From: Candidatus Bipolaricaulota bacterium
GTDB lineage: Bacteria > Bipolaricaulota > Bipolaricaulia > M55B111
NCBI GenBank assembly: GCA_018334915.1
Contig: JAGXLB010000008.1
Location: 1-39,371 of the forward strand
Direction of reading: 5' to 3'
DNA length: 39,371 bases
Part shown: positions 19,204 through 29,287 of the stretch, one piece after another
Layout of the letters: every line of letters starts with the position of its first letter
How positions within the stretch are numbered: the stretch's first letter is position 1
Position numbers and translations under genes: made by a program
The notes under the pieces: generated by a model
What the model saw: the letters and a program-made list of their open reading frames with translations, nothing else
The model's database searches: none
What the model was told of the DNA's origin: nothing

Positions 19204-19962
19204 ATGTCAAAACATTTTATCTATATTACCTTCACTCTTCTTTTATTAGTCCTGCTAGCTGGTCTAATCGGAATGTCTGCTCTTGCGGCCGAGGAAAAAT
19301 CTGAGAAATCGGAAATACCTGCTATCGATCAACGGGAATACGAAAACTTAAAGACCGCCACCTTCGCTCTTGGCTGTTTCTGGGGCGGAGATGCAAGGTA
19401 CGGAGCAGTACCTGGAGTTATAAGGACCCGGGTCGGTTATGCCGGAGGAGCCATGGAAGATCCGACTTACCACGACCTGGGTAACCACACGGAATCGATT
19501 CAGGTAGATTTTAACCCGGAAGTCGTCTCGTACGAAGAGCTGGTAGATATTTTCTGGAATAGGCACGACCCGTACTCCGTAAGTTATAACACTCAATACG
19601 CCAATATACTTTTCTATCACGATGACTACCAGAAAAATATAGCCGAAAGAACGAACCGGGAACTAAATGAAGAGAGCAATCAGGAAGTCCAAACTCAGGT
19701 AAGACCGATAGAGAAATTTTACCCGGCGGAGCCTTACCACCAAAAATACCGATTGAAACAGAGTAGTCCATTTATCAGCGTACTGAATGATATATATCCG
19801 GACAGCGAAGACCTGAGAGATTCGACTGCCGCCGCCAGACTTAACGGCTTTCTGGCTGGCCACGGAACTCCGGATCAGGTAGAAGAGCTGGCGGATAAGC
19901 TCGGACTGACTGAAGACGCGAGGGGAAAACTACTTAACAGGTTCGGGTTAAATGGGAGCTGA
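19204..19962 (+). CDS. msrA: Exported peptide-methionine (S)-S-oxide reductase
   Basis: N-terminal signal/anchor; TFALGCFWGGDARYGAVPGVIRTRVGYAGG, NPTYHDLGNHTESIQVDFNP-like region; GGAGG RBS. Confidence 0.92.
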   Translation: MSKHFIYITFTLLLLVLLAGLIGMSALAAEEKSEKSEIPAIDQREYENLKTATFALGCFWGGDARYGAVPGVIRTRVGYAGGAMEDPTYHDLGNHTESIQVDFNPEVVSYEELVDIFWNRHDPYSVSYNTQYANILFYHDDYQKNIAERTNRELNEESNQEVQTQVRPIEKFYPAEPYHQKYRLKQSSPFISVLNDIYPDSEDLRDSTAAARLNGFLAGHGTPDQVEELADKLGLTEDARGKLLNRFGLNGS

Positions 19963-19977
19963 CGGCCAGCTTAAGGG

Positions 19978-20874
19978 CTAATTTCGAACTGTGGTAATGA
20001 TACCCGATATTACGGTTAACCCGCCGACTGCCTGCAACCAGCTAACGGGTTCTCCAAGCAGAACAAATGCCACAGTAAAGGCGACTATAGGCGTCATATT
20101 ATTAAATACTGCTGCTCTGGTGGGACCAATTGCCCTTACCGCCGTAAACCAAACAATATAACCGACTACAACTGCAAACACCGCTGCGTAAACCATTACT
20201 CCCCAGGAGGTAAGCGTCAGAGTAGACCAGTTCTGCGCCACGACTTTTCGTCCGGCGAATATCCATAATCCTCCCGTTCCAAATAACATGGTCACGGCCG
20301 TGAGCCTCAGTGGCGAGTACCGTTCAAGCAGGTCCCGGGAAAGTACCGTGTATAACGATAACGAAAGAGCTGCCGCTATCGTTAATATGTCCCCGGTGGT
20401 CTTCGAGCCCCCAAAGGATAGCCTGCCTTCCCCACCAAGCGTCACAAGGAAAACTCCGACAAAGGCCAGGATTATGCCCAGCCAGGCTCTTCTCGTAACG
20501 TCATCCTTCTTCAATATCCCGGAAATCAGGGCAGTCCAGATCGGCGAAGTAGCGATTAGAAGAGAGGAGTTCCCTGCAGTCGTGAGCGACAGTCCGTTGA
20601 TGAAAAAGATCTGGTAAATTGAATGACCCACAATTCCCAGGGCTGCCATTTTTAAGAGGTCGATCGGCGGCATTGTTCGCCAGCCTTCTTTTACCGTCAG
20701 AACGGTCAGAATTAATAGTGAAGCAATCGATAGCCTCACCACGTTGAAAGCAAGGGGTGGTACCCGGGAAATTACCCACTTGACGAAACTGAAATTGAAT
20801 CCCCAGATTACAACTACTAGTGCCAGAAGTATGTATACAATTGCCGGTCTTGTTTTGGATGTGGACATTTTCAC
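19978..20874 (-). CDS. EamA/DMT family transporter
   Basis: About ten TM segments, two EamA repeats; VVIWGFNFSFVKW, LLGEPVSWLQAVGG. Confidence 0.9.
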   Translation of the reverse strand: MKMSTSKTRPAIVYILLALVVVIWGFNFSFVKWVISRVPPLAFNVVRLSIASLLILTVLTVKEGWRTMPPIDLLKMAALGIVGHSIYQIFFINGLSLTTAGNSSLLIATSPIWTALISGILKKDDVTRRAWLGIILAFVGVFLVTLGGEGRLSFGGSKTTGDILTIAAALSLSLYTVLSRDLLERYSPLRLTAVTMLFGTGGLWIFAGRKVVAQNWSTLTLTSWGVMVYAAVFAVVVGYIVWFTAVRAIGPTRAAVFNNMTPIVAFTVAFVLLGEPVSWLQAVGGLTVISGIITTVRN

Positions 20875-21183
20875 AGATACTAATCAATGCTGGAAAGCAA
20901 TTCAAAGTTTTCTAACCAGGAGATACGAACTTGTCCCATTTTAACCTCCGGCGGACGGCGGAATAAATCCGGAAAAACTCTATACTTCCGATAGTCGAAA
21001 CTTCTGACCAGTTTTTGTCGGTAGACTTTTTGATTAGCGGAGTGGATTGGCTATAATTCAGATTGTATTGGACTTTAATGTGTATTTCGGGTCTAATAAA
21101 AATATCGGTAATTCTGGCTGAGGTGCACTGGTGCGACACTGGACCTGGCTTCTACCTGAATCACTCACTAAGGGGTGAAGTAA

Positions 21184-22044
21184 ATGATTGAACGAAGAGA
21201 TTTCGGCTCAACCGGGCACGAGAGTACAGTAACTCTGTTTGGAGGAGTGTCTCTCGCCGACGTAACTCAGGAAGAAGCAAACAGGACTCTCGAGGTCCTG
21301 CTCGAGTACGGCGTTAATCATATAGACACTTCTGCAAACTATGGTGATTCCGAACTTCGAATTGGACCCTGGATGGAAGAATATCGAGACCGTTTCTTCC
21401 TTGCCACAAAAACGGGAGAGAGAACTTACGATGAAGCCAAAGAAGATATACGAAATTCCCTCAACAGACTCCGAGTAGAGCAGATAGATCTGCTCCAATT
21501 ACATAACCTCATCCGGCCGGACGAGTGGGAAACTGCTTTTGGTGAAAACGGCGCCTTGAAGGCCGCTATAGAAGCGAAAGAGGAAGGTCTTGTCAGATTT
21601 CTGGGAGTAACCGGCCATTCTCTGAAGGTGCCAAAAATGCACATGAAGAGCCTGAGTGAGTACGATTTCGACTCCGTTCTGCTACCTTACAACTATCCTT
21701 TGATGCAGAACGAGGAGTACGCTTCCGATTTCGAAGAGCTTCTGGAGGTCTGCAGAGAGAGAGGAGTTGCTGTTCAAACGATAAAGTCGGTGGCCAGGAG
21801 GCGGTGGCATGAAGGTGAAAAGAACAGAGCTACCTGGTACAAACCATTGGAAGATCAGAAATACGTGGACCGTGCCGTAAGCTGGGTACTTGGAAGGTCC
21901 GACCTGTTCCTCAATACGGTTGGAGATATAGACTTACTTCCAAAAATACTTGATGCAGCAAGCCGGTTCGAGGAAAGACCTTCCAGCGGAGAAATGGAAA
22001 AAATGAGAAAAGAGAAAAAGATGGAGGCGCTGTGGCCGGAGTAA
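21184..22044 (+). CDS. Aldo/keto reductase family protein
   Basis: [49 protein letters not shown]. Confidence 0.92.
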   Translation: MIERRDFGSTGHESTVTLFGGVSLADVTQEEANRTLEVLLEYGVNHIDTSANYGDSELRIGPWMEEYRDRFFLATKTGERTYDEAKEDIRNSLNRLRVEQIDLLQLHNLIRPDEWETAFGENGALKAAIEAKEEGLVRFLGVTGHSLKVPKMHMKSLSEYDFDSVLLPYNYPLMQNEEYASDFEELLEVCRERGVAVQTIKSVARRRWHEGEKNRATWYKPLEDQKYVDRAVSWVLGRSDLFLNTVGDIDLLPKILDAASRFEERPSSGEMEKMRKEKKMEALWPE

Positions 22045-22124
22045 TCGAGTTGTAGCACCACTCTGGTTTTAAACCAACCAACTGTCAGCGCCTGGTAAAA
22101 ATATTTACCAAAGGGGGTATTATC

Positions 22125-22640
22125 ATGGAAGTAAAAGACGCAGTTGAAATCCGAAGGTCGGTAAGGTCCTACAGGGACGAGAAGGTACCGCGAACCATTA
22201 TTAAAGATATTATGGAATCGGTCAGAATGGCTCCGTCTGCGAGCAACAGGCAGGACTGGAAGTTCGTCATAGTGGATGAAGAGACCGTCAAGGATCAACT
22301 TTATAAAGCCGCAAACGAGCAATCATTCGTCCGGGAGGCACCCGTGGTAATAGCAGGAGTAGCTACGGAACCGGAGGAAATGATGAGCTGTGGGGTTAAA
22401 GCGGGAACTGTGGATCTTTCAATTGCCCTCGACCACCTAACCCTGCGAGCAGCCGAAGAGGGACTGGGAACATGCTGGATCGGAGCGTTCGACCAGGATA
22501 AAACCAGGGAAATCCTCGAAATTCCGGAAGATCATAAAGTCATCTCTCTAATGCCTCTGGGTTACCCAAAGTACGACCTTACCCGGGAGGACAAGAAGAG
22601 AAAAAAGCTCGAAAAAATAATTAGCTATAACAATTTCTAG
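22125..22640 (+). CDS. Nitroreductase family protein
   Basis: EIRRSVRSYRDEKVP, MAPSASNRQDWKFVIV, GLGTCWIGAFD, LMPLGYPKYD. Confidence 0.92.
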   Translation: MEVKDAVEIRRSVRSYRDEKVPRTIIKDIMESVRMAPSASNRQDWKFVIVDEETVKDQLYKAANEQSFVREAPVVIAGVATEPEEMMSCGVKAGTVDLSIALDHLTLRAAEEGLGTCWIGAFDQDKTREILEIPEDHKVISLMPLGYPKYDLTREDKKRKKLEKIISYNNF

Positions 22641-22693
22641 GTCCTGATGGAAACGCAGGTTAATTGGGACAATTTTAAAAAACAGGAGTTTAA

Positions 22694-23497
22694 ATGAACA
22701 CTGAAAAACTCCGGGAGCTGCTAAACGAATTGAGTCAGGGAAAAGTTAACGTTGAAGACGTGATGCACCAACTCGAGGACCTCCCTTTCAAAAATCTGGA
22801 GCACACAAAAATTGACAGTCATAGGTCGCTCCGGAGAGGTGCACCAGAGGCCATTTACTGCGAGGACAAGACCGAAAACCAGGTCTTAGAAATTATCGAG
22901 GAAATGGTCCCGGAAAGTAGCGTGCTGGCTACGCGCGTGAACCCCAAAGTTCTTAAAAAGATACAAGATATATACCCCGAGGCACTGACCTATCCGGAGT
23001 CAAACCTTGCCTTTATAGGAGAATTTCCCGGCGACACCAGAGGTAAAGTCGCCGTGATTACCGCTGGTACTTCCGACATTCCGGTAGCCCGAAAATCAGA
23101 AGTCACGGCTCGTTCCATGGGCGTTGAAGTGGACACGATATTCGACGTCGGTGTCTCCGGCCTCCACAGGGTAATAAGTGTCAGGGACAGGATAGTTGAA
23201 GCCGACATGGCGATAGTAGTAGCGGGAATGGAAGGAGCTCTTCCAAGCGTGGTGGCGGGTTTGGTCGATACCCCCGTAGTAGCCGTGCCAACAGACGTCG
23301 GTTATGGAACAAATCTCGACGGAATTACTCCTCTTCTCGGGATGCTCAATGCCTGTGCGCCTGGCATAACGGTAGTCAATATCGGAGATGGATACGGGGC
23401 TGGCTATTTTGCGGCTGCAACCATCAATAAAATCAAGGACAATTCCAGGACTGCTTCAAAAAACGAGGGCAAGGAGGACAGTAATTATGACTGCTAG
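22694..23497 (+). CDS. larB: Nickel pincer cofactor biosynthesis protein LarB
   Basis: NCAIR mutase-like (PurE-like) C-terminus: VAVITAGTSDIPVA, VVAVPTDVGYGTNLDGITPLLGMLNACAPGITVVNIGDGYGAG. Confidence 0.92.
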   Translation: MNTEKLRELLNELSQGKVNVEDVMHQLEDLPFKNLEHTKIDSHRSLRRGAPEAIYCEDKTENQVLEIIEEMVPESSVLATRVNPKVLKKIQDIYPEALTYPESNLAFIGEFPGDTRGKVAVITAGTSDIPVARKSEVTARSMGVEVDTIFDVGVSGLHRVISVRDRIVEADMAIVVAGMEGALPSVVAGLVDTPVVAVPTDVGYGTNLDGITPLLGMLNACAPGITVVNIGDGYGAGYFAAATINKIKDNSRTASKNEGKEDSNYDC

Positions 23498-24698
23498 CCG
23501 TACTGAAATACTGTTGGTTGAACCTTCTTCAGGCATAAGTGGAGATATGTTTATCTCCAGCCTGCTGAACCTGGGGCTGGACAGTAGTTGGTTAATAGAG
23601 AATATCAAAAAGGTTCTTCCCGAAGACCCGCAAATCAAGATCAGTGAAGGTAGCCGGGGCGGGATCTCGGGTACCACGTTTGAGGTGCGGGGTGGGGATG
23701 GAGCTAGCCGTAGAAACCTGAAAGATATTAAAGACCTCATTGAGCGCTCTTCTTTGCCCGAAGGTATAAAAAAACGGGCAACGAATATGTTCGAGCTGCT
23801 GGCCGAGGTTGAAGCCGACGTTCACGGCGTGGGCGTGAAAGAAGTCCATTTTCACGAAGTGGGAGCCCTGGACTCTATTGCGGACATCATCGGGGCGTCA
23901 GCGGGAGTCTGGAAGGTTGATCCCGACAGAGTATTCTCGACACCCGTAAACCTGGGGAGTGGCACGGTAGAGACCGCACATGGCGAACTACCGGTACCTG
24001 CCCCCGCCACAGCCGAAATTCTTCGAAGGTGCGAGGCTCCTTCCTATTCTACCGACGTAAACAAGGAATTAACGACTCCCACCGGCGCTCTTATTCTGGC
24101 CACTTTCGTCGACGACTTCTTTCGACCGAAAATGAAATCCCAGAAGATAGGATACGGAATTGGGTCCCATAAGGTTGAAGGGCGCGGAAATTTTCTCCGA
24201 ACCACCCTCGGTATCAGCGAGGAGGACAAAAATAACGGGGAAGGCGGACACGAACTCGTACTCGAAACAAATATAGACGACATGAACCCGGAACTGTTGC
24301 CGGTAGTGGAAGAGAAACTGCTCGAGGCAGGAGCACTTGACGTCTTTACAACTCCAGTCCAGATGAAAAAGAACCGCCCGGGAGTAAAACTCACCGTTAT
24401 TTGCGACCGTTATAAAGAGGAAAAACTTGCCAGAATAATTTTCCAGGAAACGACCACTCTGGGGATTCGAACCCGGGAAGTGGATCGATGGAAACTTGAC
24501 AGGGAAATAAAAAATCTGGAAACTGAATTCGGTCCCGTTAAAATAAAAATCGGTTACCTCGACGGCGAACCCGTCAACTACTCTCCCGAGTTTGAGTCCT
24601 GTCAGCGACTGGCCGAAGAAAACGACGTGTCGCTAAAAGAAGTCTACCGAGAAGCAATAGCTAGCACGAGAGAACAACTAGATATTCATTTAAGCTAG
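23487..24698 (+). CDS. larC: Nickel insertion protein LarC (single ORF)
   Basis: PSSGISGDMFISSLLNLG, HFHEVGALDSIADIIGA, ETNIDDMNPELL. ATG at 23487 overlaps the larB end by 11 nt with AAGGAGG inside larB; the ORF track starts at 23388. Confidence 0.93.
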   Translation: MTASRTEILLVEPSSGISGDMFISSLLNLGLDSSWLIENIKKVLPEDPQIKISEGSRGGISGTTFEVRGGDGASRRNLKDIKDLIERSSLPEGIKKRATNMFELLAEVEADVHGVGVKEVHFHEVGALDSIADIIGASAGVWKVDPDRVFSTPVNLGSGTVETAHGELPVPAPATAEILRRCEAPSYSTDVNKELTTPTGALILATFVDDFFRPKMKSQKIGYGIGSHKVEGRGNFLRTTLGISEEDKNNGEGGHELVLETNIDDMNPELLPVVEEKLLEAGALDVFTTPVQMKKNRPGVKLTVICDRYKEEKLARIIFQETTTLGIRTREVDRWKLDREIKNLETEFGPVKIKIGYLDGEPVNYSPEFESCQRLAEENDVSLKEVYREAIASTREQLDIHLS

Positions 24699-24896
24699 AC
24701 ATAGTACATAGTTTCCAGCATTAGCTTTTGCATTGAGTCAAATCAATTAGTCTTTCTCGAAGGGCTTCGATTTTAACCTCCCTCTTCTCACCTTCATGGA
24801 ACTGTTATTAGCCAGAAAAATATTTTCTTCTACTGGCGCATTCATAAAACCGTTATATAGGGTATTAGAGATGGTTCAATCATCAAAGTACAAAAC

Positions 24897-24925
24897 TTGA
24901 CAGGCATTTTCATCTTTGATACACT
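24897..24925 (+). promoter_or_regulatory. Sigma70/A-type promoter of the LacI-family gene
   Basis: TTGACA (24897-24902), 17-nt spacer, TACACT (24920-24925). Confidence 0.6.
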
Positions 24926-24966
24926 AAAATCGCTTCGAATTTTAAAGCAGGGAGTCTTAGTGAGTT

Positions 24967-26049
24967 ATGACAGATAAAGCGACGATTGAAGACGTTGCTC
25001 AAAAAGCTGGAGTTGCACCTTCCACCGTATCACTTGCACTTAACGGCAAACCAAATGTCAGTTCCGAGACGAGAAAAGCCGTCATCAAGGCCGCCAGGGA
25101 GCTCGATTATCAACCGCATTCAGCCGCAAAAAGTCTGGCCACAGGGCAATCCGAAACTATTGGACTGCTCATCCCAATAGAACTTAAAAGCGTTTTTTCC
25201 TCCACGGAATTCTTCCAGAAAATGATCTCCGGAATGCACAGAGCCGCAGGAGAAATGGGAATGACCCTTTCTCTCCAGATTGTTGAATCCGAAGAAGAGG
25301 CAATTGAGCGGATAGAATACGCAGCACGCTCCAACAGCGTTAGTGGTTCCGTAATTACCCACCCAACTAATGAAATGCCTTACCTTGAAGTCATCCGTAA
25401 GTACGATTACTCCGTGGTTTTCCTTGGTGATCCCGTCGAGAACGTGCCATACGTGGATAATGACAATATTGACGTAAGCAGAGTAGCCACGGAACACCTC
25501 ATAAACCACGGTCACGAAAGGATCGCGATGTTGTCCGGTCCGAGCAGGTTCACTGTTTCCAGAAACAGGCTAATGGGTTATAGGTCGGCGCTCGAGGAAG
25601 CTAGTCTACAATTCCAGGAAGAGCTCGTCTGGGAGTCCGATTTAAATGAACAATCTGCCTATGAAACAGTGCTAGCAAACGCGCCGGAACAGGATTTCTC
25701 GGCCATGTACGTCTCCGTGGAAGTTCAAGGGGTTGGGGCATTAAGAGCCCTGCGGGAGCTGGAATTAAAAGTACCGGACGAGGTAGCTCTAGTGGTTGTA
25801 GGGGAATCGGAACTGGCAAAACACCTTGCTTCGCCTCTGACTACGGTCGACCTAAACACTGAAAGGCTCGGCTATCTTTCAGCCAAAAAACTCATAAGGA
25901 TAATCAAAGGAAAGGAAGAAGAACCGCACTTAATAGTTCCTGCTGACCTTAAGATCAGGGAGTCGTGCGGCTGCAACAGAGTCGAAACAAAAACAGGAGG
26001 TGAAAAAAACAAAAATTTAACTCAAAGAAGGAGCAACATTGATGGATAG
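24967..26049 (+). CDS. LacI family transcriptional regulator
   Basis: TIEDVAQKAGVAPSTVSLALNGKPNVSSETRKAVIKAARELDYQPHSAAKSL N-terminal HTH plus periplasmic-binding-like domain. Confidence 0.95.
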   Translation: MTDKATIEDVAQKAGVAPSTVSLALNGKPNVSSETRKAVIKAARELDYQPHSAAKSLATGQSETIGLLIPIELKSVFSSTEFFQKMISGMHRAAGEMGMTLSLQIVESEEEAIERIEYAARSNSVSGSVITHPTNEMPYLEVIRKYDYSVVFLGDPVENVPYVDNDNIDVSRVATEHLINHGHERIAMLSGPSRFTVSRNRLMGYRSALEEASLQFQEELVWESDLNEQSAYETVLANAPEQDFSAMYVSVEVQGVGALRALRELELKVPDEVALVVVGESELAKHLASPLTTVDLNTERLGYLSAKKLIRIIKGKEEEPHLIVPADLKIRESCGCNRVETKTGGEKNKNLTQRRSNIDG

Positions 26050-26080
26050 ACTACTTATCTTTAAAAGGAGGTTAAACTTC

Positions 26081-27469
26081 ATGAAAAAAATTATTTCATC
26101 CTTACTTGTGCTTTCCTTAATTGTTGGCTGCGCCGTAGTTGGGTTATCCGACAGCCACGAGAAAGAAGAAAAAGTTATAAAACAAAAAGTAATGACGGTC
26201 CAGAGCGCCGGAATAGAACGAGCACCTTATATAGGTCCGTTAGAAGGAGAAAAGATGAAGGGGGAAGTCCCGGATTACGTCTACTACCACTTCCCTACTA
26301 CTAAATACGAGACGGAACACCCAGGTGTGGATATCCAGCTAAAAGGGGAAGTTTACCCTTACGGTGACATGCTGAAATCCATCATGCTCGCGGTCACTTC
26401 TCAGTCGACTTTTGATTACGTAGAAATGGACGATATCTGGCTCGGCAAGGTCGCTGCAAGCGGGTACCTATCCGGGAAATATTCCGACCAGTACGAAAAA
26501 TGGGCAAACGACCTCGGGATGTACGACGTTTTCAAGAAGGGTTCAAGCTACAAAGGCACCTACTACGGACTCTGGCGGTCCACCGATACGAGAGCTATCT
26601 GGGTTTGGAAGGACGTTCTCCACGAAGCAGGCTACACGATGGAAGACATCATGTCCTCTGAGGGCCTGCTTGAAGCTCTGCCGGATATTACAGAGACTGC
26701 TAAAGAGGACTTCGACATGGCCGGCGGTCTGGAGTACCCCTTCAACGGTAAATGGGTAGTCGATCAGTGGTACGGCTGGCTCTATCAACTAGGCGGAAAG
26801 ATCTTGAAGCAGAACGATGACGGAGAATGGGTCGCGGGCTTCAACAACGAAGCCGGTTACAGGTCTCTGAAATACGTCAAGGAACTAAAAGAAGCTGGCG
26901 CAACTATGCAGAGGTCCTGGCAGTGGATGCTTGCCAACTTTCTGGACAGGAACTATGCCATGACTTACGAAGGTAGCTGGGATATCGCGGCCATTCACAG
27001 CAAGTATCCGGACCTAACCGTCCAGGAAATCAAGGAAAAAATAGGCGTCATCCCCACCACCGTTTTCGAGGGTCATGATATGAGAGTCCTTACTGGTGGC
27101 TGGCTCTGGACCATTCCGGAAACCGCAAATCACCCGGACGTAGCATTCGATGTCCTTATGGAAGTATTCGAAGACCGGGAAGCCTATGCAGAAATGACCG
27201 CCTACCAGGGTGAGTTCCCGACTACAGAATGGGTCTGGGAGTCCCCAACTTATCAGGACAGGATGATTGGCGAAACTTTACCAGAAGAATGGTTTAACAG
27301 GTTCAGAGAGGGAGTTGCCGGCGGAGTTTGGCGACCATTCTTCCCCGAATACCCGGAAATTCAAAAGGAACTCTGGGATGCTACACAAAAAGTCGTCATG
27401 GGTAAAGCCACGGCCAAAGAGGCACTATCGACGGCCGAGGAAAAGGTTAACAACTTAATGGAAGGCTAA
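26081..27469 (+). CDS. Sugar ABC transporter substrate-binding lipoprotein
   Basis: ATG at 26081 with AAAGGAGG; MKKIISSLLVLSLIVGC lipobox; family-1-like SBP body. The ORF track starts at 26039. Confidence 0.85.
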   Translation: MKKIISSLLVLSLIVGCAVVGLSDSHEKEEKVIKQKVMTVQSAGIERAPYIGPLEGEKMKGEVPDYVYYHFPTTKYETEHPGVDIQLKGEVYPYGDMLKSIMLAVTSQSTFDYVEMDDIWLGKVAASGYLSGKYSDQYEKWANDLGMYDVFKKGSSYKGTYYGLWRSTDTRAIWVWKDVLHEAGYTMEDIMSSEGLLEALPDITETAKEDFDMAGGLEYPFNGKWVVDQWYGWLYQLGGKILKQNDDGEWVAGFNNEAGYRSLKYVKELKEAGATMQRSWQWMLANFLDRNYAMTYEGSWDIAAIHSKYPDLTVQEIKEKIGVIPTTVFEGHDMRVLTGGWLWTIPETANHPDVAFDVLMEVFEDREAYAEMTAYQGEFPTTEWVWESPTYQDRMIGETLPEEWFNRFREGVAGGVWRPFFPEYPEIQKELWDATQKVVMGKATAKEALSTAEEKVNNLMEG

Positions 27470-27494
27470 TTTTTATCAATAACCAGCAGATTTG

Positions 27495-27532
27495 CCACGA
27501 AGGGGGACAATTAGTCCTCCTTCGTGGTTTAT
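27495..27532 (+). terminator. Intercistronic stem-loop between SBP and permease (attenuator/mRNA-stabilising hairpin)
   Basis: CCACGAAGGgGGAC-aatta-GTCCtCCTTCGTGG, 14-bp stem with one G-U, followed by TTTATT. Confidence 0.75.
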
Positions 27533-27557
27533 TCTATGACTATGAGACGTGATAGAT

Positions 27558-28433
27558 ATGCGACGATATAGCTTTCTAATACCGGCGCTGTTCCTTTTGC
27601 CGGCAATTGGTGTTCTATTCTTCCTTCAATTTTTCGCCTGGGGCTGGAATATCAATCTCGTTCTCCATGACGTTACATTAATGAATTTTATCGGGGACTG
27701 GAATTTTGTCGGTCTGCAGAACTTTCAGACTGTATTAACAGACACTCGCACCCTGACCTCTCTGGCAAATACTGCGATATTTGCTTTTACGAGTATCGCC
27801 CTTCAGATGATTATCGGAACCGCAATTTCTTACCTACTTTATCGAGCGGTACCAAAAGTGGAGAGGTTCTTTCGGCCAATCGTAATTCTTCCCTGGCTCT
27901 GTTCTGTGCTCATAGCCGCTTTTGGCTGGCAGTTGCTGCTCAGCAAAGATATCGGACTCCTCAATATGGTGATCACGAGTATTGGATTCCCCAGGATAGA
28001 CTTTTTCGGCGGTTCAACTACAGCCATGATATCAATCATACTGGCTAATACCTGGTGGGGAACCCCGTTTACGATCCTCCTAATGGGGTCTGGAATGACT
28101 TCCATCTCTCCCCAACTTGTAGAAGCGTCCAAAGTGGACGGAGCCAGCGAGTGGATTTTCTTTACCAGGGTGGCGTTACCGATCATCTTACCTTTCATTC
28201 TAATAAATTTGATCTTAATAACGGTCTGGACGATCAACATGTTTGGGTTAATTCTGGCCATGACCGGTGGAGGCCCCCTAAACGCTACCAGGGTCTTTCC
28301 GCTCCACGGATATCTAGCCGCGTTTGACTCGGGGAATTTTTCGTACGGAGCGACAGTGACGGTTTTCTCGGTATTTATTAATCTAATTTTGATCTACATT
28401 TACGTAAAAGTAGCCAACGTAGAGCTCGTTTAA
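27558..28433 (+). CDS. Sugar ABC transporter permease
   Basis: MalF-like six TM; EASKVDGASEWIFFTRVALPIILPFILI EAA loop. Confidence 0.93.
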   Translation: MRRYSFLIPALFLLPAIGVLFFLQFFAWGWNINLVLHDVTLMNFIGDWNFVGLQNFQTVLTDTRTLTSLANTAIFAFTSIALQMIIGTAISYLLYRAVPKVERFFRPIVILPWLCSVLIAAFGWQLLLSKDIGLLNMVITSIGFPRIDFFGGSTTAMISIILANTWWGTPFTILLMGSGMTSISPQLVEASKVDGASEWIFFTRVALPIILPFILINLILITVWTINMFGLILAMTGGGPLNATRVFPLHGYLAAFDSGNFSYGATVTVFSVFINLILIYIYVKVANVELV

Positions 28434-28443
28434 GGGGGTTGAA

Positions 28444-29256
28444 ATGTCTGAAAAAGCTACCAGGATAATACTGCTTATTGCCTATTCACTATTCGCTTTA
28501 CTGCCAATTTACTGGGTGACAAGCTTATCTCTCCAGCAAAAGATCAGTTTTCCCCCGAAGATTTTACCGACAAACCCGACCCTTTCTCATTATATAGGAC
28601 TTATAACCGAACCCGGCATCCTTATTAGTATACTAAATTCCGTCCTGGTTGGACTTTCCGTCGGATTTATTTCGGTATTGATATCTTCTATGGCCGGTTA
28701 CGCATTTTCCAAGCTCGAGTTCAGAGGAAAGAAAATCATCTTCCTCGGTGTTATTTTAACGTTCCTCTTACCCCCACAACTAAATATCGTCCCGCTTTAT
28801 TCTTTATTTGCTGAGATGAATTTACTGAATAATCGTCTAGGGATGATATTCCTCTATCAAATCCTCGTTTTACCCCTTAACATTTTCCTATTTATAAATT
28901 ACTTCGATACAATTAAGAAGGCGATAGTAGAGTCAGCTATCATCGACGGAGCGGGCCCAATCAGGCGTTATTACAAAATCTTTATTCCCCTGTCAAAACC
29001 CGCTATAATTGCTGCATTTATCTTCGGATTTCGTTTCTCCTGGGCAGAGTACGTGTTTGCTACGACATTTATCAGGTCCGAGCCCAAAATGCTCTTTACC
29101 GCAGCTTTAAAACGAGCAGTTTTCGCGGGGCAGTATACCATTAATTATGACTACATGGCAGCGGGTGCAATACTACTCCTGATTCCTACCTTACTGGTTC
29201 TAATATACGGACAGAAGTACCTCCAAATCGGGCTTCAACTAGGCGGTGTAGACTAA
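28444..29256 (+). CDS. Carbohydrate ABC transporter permease
   Basis: MalG-like; ESAIIDGAGPIRRYYKIFIPLSKPAIIAAFIF EAA loop. Confidence 0.94.
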   Translation: MSEKATRIILLIAYSLFALLPIYWVTSLSLQQKISFPPKILPTNPTLSHYIGLITEPGILISILNSVLVGLSVGFISVLISSMAGYAFSKLEFRGKKIIFLGVILTFLLPPQLNIVPLYSLFAEMNLLNNRLGMIFLYQILVLPLNIFLFINYFDTIKKAIVESAIIDGAGPIRRYYKIFIPLSKPAIIAAFIFGFRFSWAEYVFATTFIRSEPKMLFTAALKRAVFAGQYTINYDYMAAGAILLLIPTLLVLIYGQKYLQIGLQLGGVD

Positions 29257-29287
29257 GTTTTGATATCCCCATCTGATTATATCAAAA

